This document shows, one piece after another, positions 1 through 10,021 of a stretch of 64,000 nucleotides of DNA (the stretch's first letter is position 1; each line of letters starts with the position of its first letter). The notes under the pieces were generated by a model. The model had not been told where the DNA came from. It saw only the letters and a program-made list of their open reading frames with translations, and ran no database searches. Made by a program: the position numbers and the translations under genes. The DNA lies in assembly GCA_934364805.1 (NCBI GenBank), contig CAKRMH010000011.1:1-64000 (forward strand), given 5' to 3'. The DNA is from an uncultured Lachnospiraceae bacterium. Its GTDB lineage: Bacteria; Bacillota; Clostridia; Lachnospirales; Lachnospiraceae.

Positions 1-252
1 AAAAAGGGAGTTGGTTCTACAAAGAACGGCCGTGATTCCGAATCCAAGAGATTAGGAGCTAAGAGAGCAGACGGACAATTCGTAAAAGCTGGTAACATTT
101 TATACAGACAGCGTGGAACAAAGATTCATCCAGGTACGAACGTTGGTATCGGTGGTGATGATACTTTATTCGCTAAAGTAGATGGTGTTTTAAGATTCGA
201 GAGAGTTGGAAGAGATAAGAAACAGGCTTCCGTATATCCAGTAAACGAATAA
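1..252 (+). CDS. rpmA: 50S ribosomal protein L27, C-terminal part (start outside window)
   Basis: The frame is open from base 1 to the TAA at 250-252 and gives 83 residues beginning [20 protein letters not shown], the conserved body of bacterial L27. L27 belongs to the large subunit near the peptidyl-transferase centre. The missing N-terminus would be only about ten residues, which in Firmicutes is often a cleaved extension. It is followed by obgE, the usual rplU-rpmA-obgE order. Identity is secure; only the 5' end cannot be judged. Confidence 0.97.
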   Translation, partial: KKGVGSTKNGRDSESKRLGAKRADGQFVKAGNILYRQRGTKIHPGTNVGIGGDDTLFAKVDGVLRFERVGRDKKQASVYPVNE

Positions 253-259
253 TATTTTG

Positions 260-286
260 TAGCCCCGACTGAAACAGCCGGGGCTA
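260..286 (+). terminator. Hairpin between rpmA and obgE (weak or partial terminator)
   Basis: TAGCCCCG at 260-267 pairs with CGGGGCTA at 279-286 around an 11-base loop. Only a short T-rich tail (TTTGTGT) follows. It probably lowers, rather than stops, read-through from the ribosomal protein genes into obgE. Confidence 0.6.
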
Positions 287-304
287 TTTGTGTATTAGAG
301 GTAG

Positions 305-1597
<1,293 letters not shown>

Positions 1598-1627
1598 CAG
1601 CTATAATTAAGATGAGGTAAAACAACT

Positions 1628-1918
1628 ATGAACAGCAAACAACGTGCTTATTTAGGAAGTCTTGCCAGTTCCATGACTCCGATCTTTCAGATTGGAAAAG
1701 CTTCTTTAACTCCGGAGATCATTTCAGCATTGGATGAGGCATTGGAGAAACGTGAACTGATCAAGGTTTCTGTTTTAAAAAACTGTATCGATGATCCGAG
1801 AGAGATTGCTGCAATGATCAGCGAAAGAACGCACTCTGAGGTCGTAAAGGTAATCGGTAAGAAAATGATCTTCTATCGTCAGCCAAAGAAAAATCCGAAG
1901 ATCAAACTGCCGGAATAA
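1628..1918 (+). CDS. yhbY: YhbY family (CRM domain) RNA-binding protein
   Basis: 96 residues forming a single CRS1/YhbY domain, with the N-terminal pattern KQRAYLGSLASSM, then QIGKASLT and the GxxW-equivalent loop. Homologues bind pre-50S particles and are thought to help 23S rRNA maturation. It sits 30 bp after obgE and 4 bp before nadD, so it is clearly part of the same transcription unit. The basic C-terminus (RQPKKNPKIKLPE) fits RNA binding. Confidence 0.92.
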   Translation: MNSKQRAYLGSLASSMTPIFQIGKASLTPEIISALDEALEKRELIKVSVLKNCIDDPREIAAMISERTHSEVVKVIGKKMIFYRQPKKNPKIKLPE

Positions 1919-1922
1919 GAGA

Positions 1923-2525
1923 ATGAAGATTGGAATTCTGGGTGGATCCTTTGATCCGATCCACAATGGACATCTGCATATGGCAGTGAAAGCGCATGAG
2001 GAATATGAGCTTGACGAGGTATGGCTGATTCCGGCCGGACATTCGCCGAACAAGGATGAAGGGAAAATGACAAAAGCCAAAGACAGGCTTGCAATGTGCA
2101 GGCTTGCAGCGGCTTTCTATCCATTTTTGAAAGTGTCTGATATTGAAATGATTTCAAAAGAAAGAAGCTATACCTATCGGACGATTCAAAAACTGACAGA
2201 ATTCTATCCGGATGACGAATGGTATTTCATCATGGGTGCTGATTCTCTGGATTATTTCGATCAGTGGAGGCATCCGGAAATCATCGGTTCACTTGCGCAT
2301 ATCCTTGTTGTAAACCGGGACGAGTTTCAGGATGAGGATCTGAAGAAAAAGATCGCATCGATCAGACAATTGTTTTCAGCCGATATACAAATCGTTCATT
2401 GTGAAAAATATCCGATCTCTTCACATGAGATCCGGACAAAACTCATGAATGAGGAAGAAGTATCCGGGTGGATATCACAGGAAGTGCTGTGTTATATAAA
2501 GGAACATGATCTTTATCGATCATAG
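1923..2525 (+). CDS. nadD: Nicotinate-nucleotide adenylyltransferase
   Basis: 200 residues of the HxGH nucleotidyltransferase family. The N-terminus reads GILGGSFDPIHNGHL, and ISSHEIR near residue 170 is the conserved C-terminal ISSTxIR-like motif. The enzyme adenylylates nicotinate mononucleotide in NAD synthesis. Only four bases separate it from yhbY and five from yqeK. The conserved nadD-yqeK-rsfS order supports the call. Confidence 0.95.
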   Translation: MKIGILGGSFDPIHNGHLHMAVKAHEEYELDEVWLIPAGHSPNKDEGKMTKAKDRLAMCRLAAAFYPFLKVSDIEMISKERSYTYRTIQKLTEFYPDDEWYFIMGADSLDYFDQWRHPEIIGSLAHILVVNRDEFQDEDLKKKIASIRQLFSADIQIVHCEKYPISSHEIRTKLMNEEEVSGWISQEVLCYIKEHDLYRS

Positions 2526-2530
2526 ATAGG

Positions 2531-3127
2531 ATGAAGAAGATGGAACTGACAGAAATTCGCAAAAAATTAAAAAAAGAACTGGATAAGGAACGGTATGAAC
2601 ATACCAAAGGAGTCATGTATACAGCGGGATGTCTTGCAATGGCATATGAGTATCCAATTGAAAAGGCAATGCTTGCCGGACTTTTGCATGATTGTGCAAA
2701 ATGTATCCCGAATGATGAAAAAATCAGTATATGCAGAGAAAACCATGTGATCATCTCCAACGTCGAACTGGAGAATCCGTATCTGCTGCATGCGAAGGCC
2801 GGTGCAATTCTTGCAGAAAAAAAATATGAAGTTAGCGACCCGCTCATACTTCATGCAATCCGGGTTCATACTACAGGAGAACCGGATATGAATACACTGG
2901 ATAAGATCATTTACATTGCAGATTATATCGAGCCGAAACGGGATAAGGCTCCACATCTGGAATATATCCGTAAGATCGCATTCGAGGATCTGGATCATTG
3001 CATGGCAGAGATCCTGTACGACACACTTCATTTCCTGAAAGGAAAAAAAGGATCCATTGATCCGACAACAGAACTGGCATATCAGTTTTATAAAAGATTT
3101 GAGGAGGACCAGGAATGGAAACATTAG
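2531..3127 (+). CDS. yqeK: YqeK family HD-domain hydrolase (symmetrical Ap4A hydrolase type)
   Basis: 198 residues with an HD metal site: the first His near residue 24 (YEHTKGVM), the dyad GLLHDCAKC near residue 58, and later HAIRVHTTG and IIYIADYIE. YqeK-family proteins split diadenosine tetraphosphate symmetrically into two ADP. ATG at 2531 is used here; ATG at 2540 is a close alternative with a slightly better spaced AGGATG. The 3' end overlaps rsfS by 13 bp, which suggests translational coupling. Confidence 0.9.
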   Translation: MKKMELTEIRKKLKKELDKERYEHTKGVMYTAGCLAMAYEYPIEKAMLAGLLHDCAKCIPNDEKISICRENHVIISNVELENPYLLHAKAGAILAEKKYEVSDPLILHAIRVHTTGEPDMNTLDKIIYIADYIEPKRDKAPHLEYIRKIAFEDLDHCMAEILYDTLHFLKGKKGSIDPTTELAYQFYKRFEEDQEWKH

Positions 3128-3453
3128 ACCTTGTAAAAAAAATAAAGGCTGCACTCGAAGATAAGAAAGCAGAGGATGTAACTGTTATTGACATTCATGA
3201 GATTTCTTCTATCGCAGATTATTTTGTAATTGCAAATGGTTCCAATGCGAATCAGCTTACAGCAATGCAGGATGCAGTCGATGAGACGATGTACACAAAC
3301 GGCGTACATGCAAAACAGGTGGAAGGAAACAGCAATTCCACATGGATACTGATGGATTATCAGGACATTATCGTACACCTTTTTTCAAAAGAGGATCGTT
3401 TGTTCTATGATCTGGAACGCATCTGGAAAGATGGAAAAGTTGTAGAACTGTAG
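3115..3453 (+). CDS. rsfS: Ribosomal silencing factor RsfS
   Basis: 112 residues matching the RsfS/Iojap family: the helix AALEDKKAEDVTVIDI, SSIADYFVIANGSN, and the C-terminal WILMDYQDIIVHLF. The protein binds uL14 and blocks subunit joining when nutrients are short. The ATG overlaps the end of yqeK, and a GAGGAGG ribosome-binding site lies inside yqeK at about 3101. Gene order nadD-yqeK-rsfS is conserved in Firmicutes. Confidence 0.95.
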   Translation: METLDLVKKIKAALEDKKAEDVTVIDIHEISSIADYFVIANGSNANQLTAMQDAVDETMYTNGVHAKQVEGNSNSTWILMDYQDIIVHLFSKEDRLFYDLERIWKDGKVVEL

Positions 3454-3470
3454 AAAGATGATTGAGAACT

Positions 3471-4199
3471 ATGATGTTAGGAATAAGTGCAGTTTGGACG
3501 CTCTGCTGCATTGGATACGGCAGACTGATCCGGGCAACTGACTCTGGAACAGGTTTTTTCAGAGTATGGTATGTGCTGGCTGGAATCGCACTGAGCGGTG
3601 GCATTTTGACCGATCTGAACGTATGGGAGATGCTGCCGGAGATCATAACGAAAGGGCTCATAGGGCTTTTGAGCCTGCTCGTTTTGTCCTTTGTGATCAT
3701 AGAATTCTGTATCATGCGTAATATGCATGAAAAAGGACAGGATGGTCTGGATTATCTGATCGTTTTGGGAGCGCAGGTGAAGGAAGAAGGTCCAAGTTCT
3801 GTCCTCAGGTCCAGACTTGATCGTGCAATGATGTATTTAAAGGAGAACCCGAAGACGATCTGCATTGTGTCAGGCGGGCAGGGACCAAATGAACCATTTC
3901 CGGAGGCTGTCGGAATGGCAGATTATTTAAAGCAGCATGGAATCGCAAAGGAAAGAATCCTTTTAGAGAACAGATCCAAAACGACGAAAGAAAATCTGAT
4001 CAATAGTCGCAAACTTCTTCCAAAACGTTGTCATGTGGGGGTTGTAACAAACAATTTTCATATGTTTCGGACGCTTTGTCTTGTTAAAAAACTGGGAATG
4101 CAGAATGTATGTGGAATTGCATCCCGTTCAAACCGATTATATCTCCCAAACAATATGCTGCGTGAATATTTTGCAGTCATAAAATTTCTTCTTTTTTAA
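3471..4199 (+). CDS. YdcF/SanA-like DUF218 membrane protein
   Basis: About 242 residues. Three hydrophobic segments fill the first ~85 residues. A DUF218 domain follows with LDYLIVLGAQVKEEG, LRSRLDRAMMYL, VSGGQGPNEP, SEA-like FPEAVGMADYL and GVVTNNFHMFR. Relatives (YdcF, SanA) bind nucleotide-like ligands or affect envelope permeability, but the substrate is unknown. The ATG at 3471 is chosen; an in-frame TTG at 3462 has a closer AGAAAG and cannot be excluded. It ends exactly where the inverted-repeat promoter of the next operon begins. Confidence 0.8.
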   Translation: MMLGISAVWTLCCIGYGRLIRATDSGTGFFRVWYVLAGIALSGGILTDLNVWEMLPEIITKGLIGLLSLLVLSFVIIEFCIMRNMHEKGQDGLDYLIVLGAQVKEEGPSSVLRSRLDRAMMYLKENPKTICIVSGGQGPNEPFPEAVGMADYLKQHGIAKERILLENRSKTTKENLINSRKLLPKRCHVGVVTNNFHMFRTLCLVKKLGMQNVCGIASRSNRLYLPNNMLREYFAVIKFLLF

Positions 4200-4243
4200 T
4201 ATAACAGTGTATAACAGTTGACAACAGTTATACACTGTTATAT
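4199..4243 (+). promoter_or_regulatory. Inverted-repeat operator overlapping a consensus promoter
   Basis: Perfect 17-bp arms (4199-4215 and 4227-4243, core AACAGTGTATAAC) are separated by 11 bases. A promoter lies within: -35 TTGACA at 4218-4223, 17-bp spacer, -10 TATACT at 4241-4246. The regulator encoded just downstream is a GntR/YtrA-type repressor whose family binds such palindromes. Autorepression of the regulator-transporter operon is the natural reading (inference). Confidence 0.85.
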
Positions 4244-4268
4244 ACTGTTTGTGCCGGAGGGATAAAAT

Positions 4269-4640
4269 ATGCATATGATTATTAATAATTCATCCATGGT
4301 TCCAATCTATGAACAGATCGTAGATCAGATAAAAGCTTCTATTGTAGCCAGGGAGCTATTGCCGGGAGATCCACTTCCATCGGTTCGTGCGCTTGCAAGA
4401 GAGCAGAAGATCAGCGCGCTTACCGTTAAGAAAGCATATGATTATCTGGAGGAAGAGGGATTTACGGTAACCATTCATGGAAAAGGAACCTTTGTGGCAG
4501 AAACAAGTCAGGATTTTTTAAAGGAAGAACAGAAAAGGGATATTGAAGAGGAATTTGAACAGCTGATTGACAAAGCACGCCGATGCGGTCTGTCAGATAT
4601 GGAGATAACAGATCTTTTCAATATGCTGCTGGAGGAGTAG
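4269..4640 (+). CDS. GntR family regulator, YtrA subfamily
   Basis: 123 residues. A winged helix-turn-helix covers residues ~10-75 (PIYEQIVDQIKASIVARELLPGDPLPSVRALA, ISALTVKKAYDYLEEEGF). A short acidic helical tail of ~50 residues follows instead of a ligand domain. That architecture defines the YtrA subfamily, which usually represses an adjacent ABC transporter induced by cell-envelope antibiotics or related peptides. GGAGGG at 4257-4262 precedes the ATG, and the stop is two bases before the ATPase start. The inducer cannot be told from sequence. Confidence 0.9.
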   Translation: MHMIINNSSMVPIYEQIVDQIKASIVARELLPGDPLPSVRALAREQKISALTVKKAYDYLEEEGFTVTIHGKGTFVAETSQDFLKEEQKRDIEEEFEQLIDKARRCGLSDMEITDLFNMLLEE

Positions 4641-4642
4641 AT

Positions 4643-5494
4643 ATGGTGAAATTAGATCACGCAAAGAAAAATTATTCGGGATTTTCGCTCGATTGTTCGC
4701 TGGAGACAAATCCGGGAATGATTACAGGTTTGATTGGAAAGAATGGATCTGGTAAGTCAACGACATTTAAGGCAATGCTTGGACTTATTGCATTGGATGG
4801 CGGGTCTGTAGATGTTTTCGGTAAACCAGTGTCAGAACTTGATTCTAAAGATAAACAGCGCATTGGTGTGGCATTTGCAGACAGTGGATTTAGTAATTAT
4901 CTGACGATGAAGGATATTTGGGCTATTTTAAAATCGACTTATGTCGACTTTGATGAGAAATTTTTCCAGGATAAATGCCGTCAGTTTGAAATTCCAATGA
5001 AAAAGAAACTACAGGAATTTTCGACGGGAATGAAAGCAAGGGTAAAGGTGTTAACTGCATTGTGTCATAATGCGGATCTTCTGATTTTAGATGAGCCGAC
5101 AGTGGGACTGGATGTTATCGCAAGGGATGAAGTGTTGGATCTGATCCGTGAATACATGGAAAATCATGAACAGTGTTCGATTATGATCAGCTCACATATT
5201 TCTTCGGATCTGGAGAATCTGTGTGATGATCTGTATATGATCCATGACGGAAGAGTGATCCTGCACGAAGATACCGATGTTCTGCTTTCAGATTATGCAG
5301 TGATTAAAGTTTCTGAAACAGACTATGAAACGCTGGATAAGCAATATCTGCTAAAAACAAAAAAAGAGCCGTTTGGATATTGCTGCCTAACAGACCAGAA
5401 AAAGTTTTATCTGGAAAATTATCCTAAAATTGCGATACAGAGCGGCACGATTGATGATCTGATCGTTATGATGAATGGAGGCGAGCTGAGATGA
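4643..5494 (+). CDS. ABC transporter ATP-binding protein (YtrB/BcrA-like)
   Basis: 283 residues. Walker A GKNGSGKST lies near residue 33, the signature is EFSTGMKARVKV (a degenerate LSGGQ), Walker B is LLILDEP, and the switch His is in SSHISSDLENL. The start ATG at 4643 follows GGAGGAG at 4631-4637; an in-frame upstream ATG inside the regulator gene is unlikely. It belongs to the small ABC-2 type exporters involved in drug or bacteriocin resistance. The stop overlaps the permease start as ATGA, so the two are coupled. Confidence 0.92.
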   Translation: MVKLDHAKKNYSGFSLDCSLETNPGMITGLIGKNGSGKSTTFKAMLGLIALDGGSVDVFGKPVSELDSKDKQRIGVAFADSGFSNYLTMKDIWAILKSTYVDFDEKFFQDKCRQFEIPMKKKLQEFSTGMKARVKVLTALCHNADLLILDEPTVGLDVIARDEVLDLIREYMENHEQCSIMISSHISSDLENLCDDLYMIHDGRVILHEDTDVLLSDYAVIKVSETDYETLDKQYLLKTKKEPFGYCCLTDQKKFYLENYPKIAIQSGTIDDLIVMMNGGELR

Positions 5495-6156
5495 GAGGAC
5501 TGATGAGAAAAGATTTTGCACTTATGATGTTGCAAAGAAAGCTTCTTATTATGGTATTGACGATAGGAGGCATGCTTGGGGCAACATCCGGCGCTGATTC
5601 CGGAAGTACATTTGTTGTTGCATATGTTGGATTTATTTTTATACTATTGGCGACCAGTACGATTTCTTATGACGAACTGGATAATGGAGAAACCTTTCTT
5701 ATGACACTTCCCGTAACGCGAAGAGAATTCATACGGGAAAAATATCTATTCGGAATCATTGTGACCTTTATCGGATGGGGAATTGGAGTTGTGCTCAAAC
5801 TGATATTTGGCATGATAAGCGGTCATCTTATGTTAAATAAGGAATCTGTCATGGAGGTGACAGCAATTTTATTATCTATGATTCTGTTTCTGGCGTTGAT
5901 TCTTCCAGTTATTTTAAAGTTCGGCCAGGAGAAGGGACGAATTGTATGGATCGTAATTATCGGAGTTATGTTTATCCTGGGCTATGCATATGAAAAATGG
6001 GCACAGCGGACAGGAATGGACGTTTCTGCACGTGTGTCAGAAATTCTTTCCAGACATTCTGGTCAGGTTTTTCCGTTTGCAATTATTTTGATATGCCTGT
6101 TGACTTATATATCATATAGAATCAGCTGTAAAGTCTGGGAGAAGAAGGAATTCTGA
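5491..6156 (+). CDS. ABC-2 type transporter permease
   Basis: 221 residues with six predicted membrane segments (around residues 15-35, 42-60, 85-108, 120-140, 148-165 and 193-211), matching the ABC-2 membrane family. A conserved cytoplasmic loop carries LPVTRREFIREKY. It overlaps the ATPase by four bases and is last in the GntR-ATPase-permease operon. The two proteins probably form a homodimeric exporter. The substrate is not predictable. Confidence 0.88.
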   Translation: MRGLMRKDFALMMLQRKLLIMVLTIGGMLGATSGADSGSTFVVAYVGFIFILLATSTISYDELDNGETFLMTLPVTRREFIREKYLFGIIVTFIGWGIGVVLKLIFGMISGHLMLNKESVMEVTAILLSMILFLALILPVILKFGQEKGRIVWIVIIGVMFILGYAYEKWAQRTGMDVSARVSEILSRHSGQVFPFAIILICLLTYISYRISCKVWEKKEF

Positions 6157-6163
6157 CACCAAT

Positions 6164-6283
6164 TTGACACCAATTTTTTAAAAGTTATGGTAAAATATAA
6201 CAACTTATGGGAAGTTGAAGAATTAAAAAAGTGCTTGCAAAACCGCATAAAGAGCGGTATTATAGAATTTGTAATTGAATAAT
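6164..6283 (+). promoter_or_regulatory. Leader promoter region of the rib operon (tentative)
   Basis: TTGACA at 6164-6169 and an extended -10-like TGGTAAAAT at 6188-6196 precede the FMN aptamer, but their spacing (21 bp) is long, so the exact -35 is uncertain. A small hairpin (ACCGC/GCGGT) lies at about 6242-6258. No other promoter is obvious between the permease gene and the riboswitch. Confidence 0.4.
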
Positions 6284-6393
6284 AGGATCTTCGGGGCAGG
6301 GTGAAATTCCCTACCGGTGGTAAAGCCCACGAGCCGTAAGGCATGATTCGGTGTAATTCCGAAGCCGACAGTACAGTCTGGATGAAAGAAGAT
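6284..6393 (+). ncRNA. FMN riboswitch (RFN element)
   Basis: The region carries the conserved RFN core in order: AGGATCTTCGGGGCAGGGTG, CCCTACCGGTGGT, AAGCCCACGAGCC, ATTCGGTG, CCGAAGCCGACAGT, and a closing strand GATGAAAGAAGAT that pairs with the 5' AGGATCTTC stem. It binds FMN and switches off the downstream riboflavin genes. It is followed by two terminator-type hairpins, so control is most likely at transcription termination. Confidence 0.97.
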
Positions 6394-6419
6394 GAACGTA
6401 TATTTTGAATGTTTACCAG

Positions 6420-6456
6420 CTCTGGAATGATAAATTGGATCGTTCCAGAGTTTTTT
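6420..6456 (+). terminator. Riboswitch expression-platform terminator 1
   Basis: CTCTGGAA at 6420-6427 pairs with TTCCAGAG at 6443-6450, followed at once by six T. It lies 27 bases after the FMN aptamer and is the likely FMN-dependent intrinsic terminator. Confidence 0.85.
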
Positions 6457-6494
6457 ATATTAAAATCAGGTAAACTGACGAAGAACGCTTTTTC

Positions 6495-6529
6495 ATGTCT
6501 TGAATAGATCGTTATTCAGGACATTTTTT
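6495..6529 (+). terminator. Second terminator-type hairpin before ribD
   Basis: ATGTCTTGAATA at 6495-6506 pairs (one G-T pair) with TATTCAGGACAT at 6513-6524 and runs into TTTTT. It lies only ~40 bases after the first terminator and ~30 bases before ribD. It may be a second stop for leaky transcripts or part of the switching structure. Confidence 0.7.
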
Positions 6530-6558
6530 ATTTTAGAGAAAAAGAAAGAAGGTGGATT

Positions 6559-7662
6559 ATGAACGACGAGGAATATATGCATCTCGCATTAGAACTTGCC
6601 CAAAAAGGGAGAGGGAAGGTGAATCCGAATCCGCTGGTCGGTGCTGTGATCGTGAAAAATGGAAAAATAATTGGACAGGGTTATCACGAACGCTATGGAG
6701 AGCTCCATGCAGAAAGAAATGCATTTAAAAATTGTACAAATCCGGCAGAAGGCGCCACTTTATATGTAACACTCGAACCATGCTGTCATTACGGAAAGAC
6801 ACCGCCCTGTACTGAGGCAATCATCCAAAACAAAATTGCAAAGGTTGTAATCGGAACGCTCGATCCAAATCCGCTTATGGCAGGAAAAAGTGCAGCGCTG
6901 CTAAGAAGCAGAGGAATTGAAGTTGTCGTTGGAGTTTTAGAGCAGGAATGTCAAAGGCTGATCCGGGTATTTCGCAAATACATTACTACACAAAGACCGT
7001 ATGTTTTAATGAAATATGCCATGACCATGGATGGAAAAATTGCGACCAGAACCGGTGCGTCAAAATGGATCACCGGTGAGGATGCAAGAATGCATGTGCA
7101 GGAAACAAGAAATGAATACTGTGCGATCATGGTTGGTGTCAATACGGTAATTCAGGATGATCCGCTTTTAACATGCCGGTTAAAGGATGGACGTAATCCG
7201 GTCCGGATCATCTGTGATACCAGACTCAGAACTCCGGTTGAGTCACAGATCGTGCAGACTGCAAAAGACGTGAAAACAATCATTGCAACATCTGCCACGG
7301 ATGAAAACAAAAAGGAATTATACAGGAAAAAGTCATGTATCGTACTTGATGTGCCGAAAAAGGATGACCATATTGATCTGGTACAGCTGATGCGGATACT
7401 TGGCGGACAGAAGATCGACAGTATTTTACTGGAAGGTGGTGGAACCTTAAACTGGAGTGCGTTAGAGAGTGGGATTGTAGATGCTGTGCAGACGTATATT
7501 GCACCAAAAATCTTTGGTGGAACAGCAGTATCTCCAGTGAATGGTCTGGGAGTTGCATGCCCGGATGAGGCATGTTTTTTGGAAAACAGCATAATTTCGA
7601 AAATCGGAAATGACTTTTTAATAGAAAGTGAAGTGAAACATTCGTGTTTACAGGAATTGTAG
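6559..7662 (+). CDS. ribD: Bifunctional deaminase/reductase RibD
   Basis: 367 residues. The deaminase domain (1-~145) has the zinc motifs HAERNAF and PCCHYGKTPPC. The reductase domain follows with KYAMTMDGKIATRTGASKWITG and LLEGGGTLNWS. It performs the two steps from the GTP ring-opening product to 5-amino-6-ribitylamino-uracil phosphate. It is the first gene after the FMN riboswitch. Its last 19 bases overlap the GTG start of ribE, so the two are translationally linked. Confidence 0.97.
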   Translation: MNDEEYMHLALELAQKGRGKVNPNPLVGAVIVKNGKIIGQGYHERYGELHAERNAFKNCTNPAEGATLYVTLEPCCHYGKTPPCTEAIIQNKIAKVVIGTLDPNPLMAGKSAALLRSRGIEVVVGVLEQECQRLIRVFRKYITTQRPYVLMKYAMTMDGKIATRTGASKWITGEDARMHVQETRNEYCAIMVGVNTVIQDDPLLTCRLKDGRNPVRIICDTRLRTPVESQIVQTAKDVKTIIATSATDENKKELYRKKSCIVLDVPKKDDHIDLVQLMRILGGQKIDSILLEGGGTLNWSALESGIVDAVQTYIAPKIFGGTAVSPVNGLGVACPDEACFLENSIISKIGNDFLIESEVKHSCLQEL

Positions 7663-8279
7663 AAGAAACCGGCACTGTTGCCCGGATACAGCGGACAGGG
7701 CAATCGGTCCGTATCGTAATAACCGCAGAAAAAATCCTGGAAGATATAAAAACGGGAGACAGTATTGCAGTAAACGGAATCTGTCTGACTGCTGCTGCAA
7801 TCAGCGGAAAAACATTTATGGCAGATGTGATGCATGAGACGTTAAGGCGTACTTCGCTTGCTAACGCAGGTCCTGGATGTCTGGTGAATCTGGAGCGTGC
7901 AATGCCAGCGGATGGGAGGTTTGGTGGACATATTGTATCCGGGCATATTGATGGAACAGGGAAAATACTTGGTATAAAAAAAGACAGTAATGCGATCTGG
8001 TATACGATTGGAACGAAAGCAGAAATCCTTGACGGCATCGTGGAAAAAGGTTCCATTGCGGTGGATGGCATCAGCCTTACCGTTGCTGCAGTAGGAAAAG
8101 AATTTTTTCAGGTATCAGTAATTCCGCATACAATGGAACATACGGTACTTGCTGTCCGAAAGGTGCAGGATACTGTGAATCTTGAGAATGACTGCATTGG
8201 AAAATATGTAAAAAAATATATTGCGCAGACCAGCCATAGTGGCATTACCAAAGAAATGTTATTACAAAATGGATTTTAG
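7644..8279 (+). CDS. ribE: Riboflavin synthase alpha chain
   Basis: 211 residues beginning with the diagnostic [10 protein letters not shown]. There are two homologous lumazine-binding barrels; NGICLTAA and the second copy [10 protein letters not shown] mark the repeats. The start is a GTG at 7644 inside the end of ribD. It dismutates two lumazine molecules into riboflavin and the pyrimidinedione. It is second in the ribD-ribE-ribBA-ribH operon, a common Firmicute arrangement. Confidence 0.97.
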   Translation: MFTGIVEETGTVARIQRTGQSVRIVITAEKILEDIKTGDSIAVNGICLTAAAISGKTFMADVMHETLRRTSLANAGPGCLVNLERAMPADGRFGGHIVSGHIDGTGKILGIKKDSNAIWYTIGTKAEILDGIVEKGSIAVDGISLTVAAVGKEFFQVSVIPHTMEHTVLAVRKVQDTVNLENDCIGKYVKKYIAQTSHSGITKEMLLQNGF

Positions 8280-8287
8280 GAGGCAGA

Positions 8288-9496
8288 ATGATGGACTACA
8301 GAAAAATAGAAAATGCACTTAAGGCCTTAAAGGAAGGAAAAATAATACTCGTTACGGATGATGAGGATCGTGAAAATGAAGGAGATCTGATCTGTTCGGC
8401 CGAAGCTGCTACTACTGAGAATGTAAATTTTATGGCAACCTATGCAAAGGGATTGATCTGTATGCCTATGAGCCAGGCAATTGCAGACCGTCTGATGCTT
8501 TCTCCCATGGTCGAACATAATACGGATAACCATGAAACTGCTTTTACAGTTTCAATCGATTACAAAGATACCACAACCGGGATCTCGGCCAAAGAACGTG
8601 GCATGACTGCACGTATGTGCGTATCTCAAAATGCTTCCGCAATGGATTTTCGCAGACCGGGACATATGTTTCCTCTGATTGCAAAAGCCGGAGGTGTTCT
8701 CGAAAGAAACGGTCATACGGAGGCAACTGTGGATCTTATGAGACTTGCAGGACTTTCCGAATGTGGTCTCTGTTGCGAGATCATGAGAGAAGACGGAACG
8801 ATGATGCGCGCAGAGGAATTGCATGAATTTGCAGACCGGCATGAGCTTTCCTATATTACAATCCAGGAAATTCAGGAATACCGGAAGGTAAAAGAAAAAC
8901 TTGTCACCTGTGTTTCGACAACAAGAATGCCAACAAAATACGGAAATTTTACAGCACATTGTTACGTGAACCGGCTGAACGGGGAACATCATGTAGCACT
9001 TGTAATGGGCGAGATCGGTGATGGTGAGAATATTCTCTGTCGTGTGCATTCGGAATGTCTGACGGGTGATGTGTTCGGTTCGCTCCGCTGTGACTGTGGG
9101 GAACAGTTTGATAAGGCAATGCAGATGATTGCAGAGGAAGGAAGAGGCGTCCTTTTATATATGCGTCAGGAAGGAAGAGGAATTGGTCTTGTAAATAAAC
9201 TGAAGGCATATCACCTGCAGGATACAGGAATGGATACGTTAGATGCCAATATAGCACTTGGCTTTCAGGCTGATATGAGAGAATATTACACAGGAGCTCA
9301 GATTTTACGTGATCTCGGAATCCATTCGCTGGAGCTTCTTACAAATAATCCGGACAAGATATATCAGCTTGAAGATTATGGTATGAGAATTGCAAAACGC
9401 ATACCAATTGAAATCAGGGCAACCAAATTTGATCGATTTTACTTGAAAACCAAACAGACCCGTATGGGACATATTTTAAAACTTGAGGAGGCATAA
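8288..9496 (+). CDS. ribBA: Bifunctional DHBP synthase / GTP cyclohydrolase II
   Basis: 402 residues. The N-terminal dihydroxybutanone-phosphate synthase carries the acidic motif [12 protein letters not shown] and [10 protein letters not shown]. The C-terminal GTP cyclohydrolase II has the zinc ligands in [18 protein letters not shown] and the motif RQEGRGIGL. It supplies both the four-carbon unit and the ring-opened GTP product for riboflavin. AGGAGG at about 8279-8284 fits the ATG at 8288 (or 8291). Both halves look complete. Confidence 0.97.
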   Translation: MMDYRKIENALKALKEGKIILVTDDEDRENEGDLICSAEAATTENVNFMATYAKGLICMPMSQAIADRLMLSPMVEHNTDNHETAFTVSIDYKDTTTGISAKERGMTARMCVSQNASAMDFRRPGHMFPLIAKAGGVLERNGHTEATVDLMRLAGLSECGLCCEIMREDGTMMRAEELHEFADRHELSYITIQEIQEYRKVKEKLVTCVSTTRMPTKYGNFTAHCYVNRLNGEHHVALVMGEIGDGENILCRVHSECLTGDVFGSLRCDCGEQFDKAMQMIAEEGRGVLLYMRQEGRGIGLVNKLKAYHLQDTGMDTLDANIALGFQADMREYYTGAQILRDLGIHSLELLTNNPDKIYQLEDYGMRIAKRIPIEIRATKFDRFYLKTKQTRMGHILKLEEA

Positions 9497-9497
9497 A

Positions 9498-9962
9498 ATG
9501 AAAACATTTGAAGGAAAACTTGTATCAGAAAATATCAAAGTAGGAATTGTGGCAGCGAGGTTTAATGAATTTATTACTTCAAAGCTGGTATCTGGAGCAT
9601 TAGACGGCTTAAAGAGAGAAAATGTGAAGGAAGACGACATAGATGTAGCCTGGGTTCCAGGAGCGTTTGAAATCCCTCTTATTGCATCGAAAATGGCAAA
9701 GAGCAGAAAATACGATGCCATTATCTGTGTTGGTGCAGTAATCCGTGGAAGCACAAGCCATTACGATTACGTGTGCAATGAAGTGTCGAAAGGAATCGCC
9801 CAGGTCAGCCTTGCAAATGATATTCCGGTTATGTTTGGGGTACTCACAACGGATACGATCGAACAGGCAATCGAACGTGCGGGAACAAAAGCTGGGAATA
9901 AAGGTTTTGAATGCGCCCAGGGTGCGATTGAAATGGTAAACCTGATTCGCTCTTTTGAATAA
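9498..9962 (+). CDS. ribH: 6,7-dimethyl-8-ribityllumazine synthase
   Basis: 154 residues, the usual length for RibH. Motifs are [39 protein letters not shown] and [12 protein letters not shown]. The ATG at 9498 is preceded by GAGGAG at 9485-9490; an in-frame ATG at 9483 inside ribBA would add five unconserved residues and is rejected. It forms an icosahedral or pentameric synthase that acts just before RibE. It is the last gene of the rib operon. Confidence 0.97.
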   Translation: MKTFEGKLVSENIKVGIVAARFNEFITSKLVSGALDGLKRENVKEDDIDVAWVPGAFEIPLIASKMAKSRKYDAIICVGAVIRGSTSHYDYVCNEVSKGIAQVSLANDIPVMFGVLTTDTIEQAIERAGTKAGNKGFECAQGAIEMVNLIRSFE

Positions 9963-9982
9963 AAATGTAATTCAGAAAAAAT

Positions 9983-10021
9983 GCTTCAGCAGTCATGTGA
10001 CCGACCGCTGAAGCTTTTTTT
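9983..10021 (+). terminator. rib operon terminator, overlapping the lexA stop
   Basis: GCTTCAGC at 9983-9990 pairs with GCTGAAGC at 10007-10014, followed by seven T. The last T's are part of the lexA stop codon on the other strand. The stem can also serve lexA, with A-rich sequence on the ribH side giving a T-rich tail in reverse. Confidence 0.9.

Noticed and set aside
7280..8071. Long minus-strand frames across ribD/ribE
   Set aside because: Antisense shadows of two well conserved rib genes, with no recognisable motifs.
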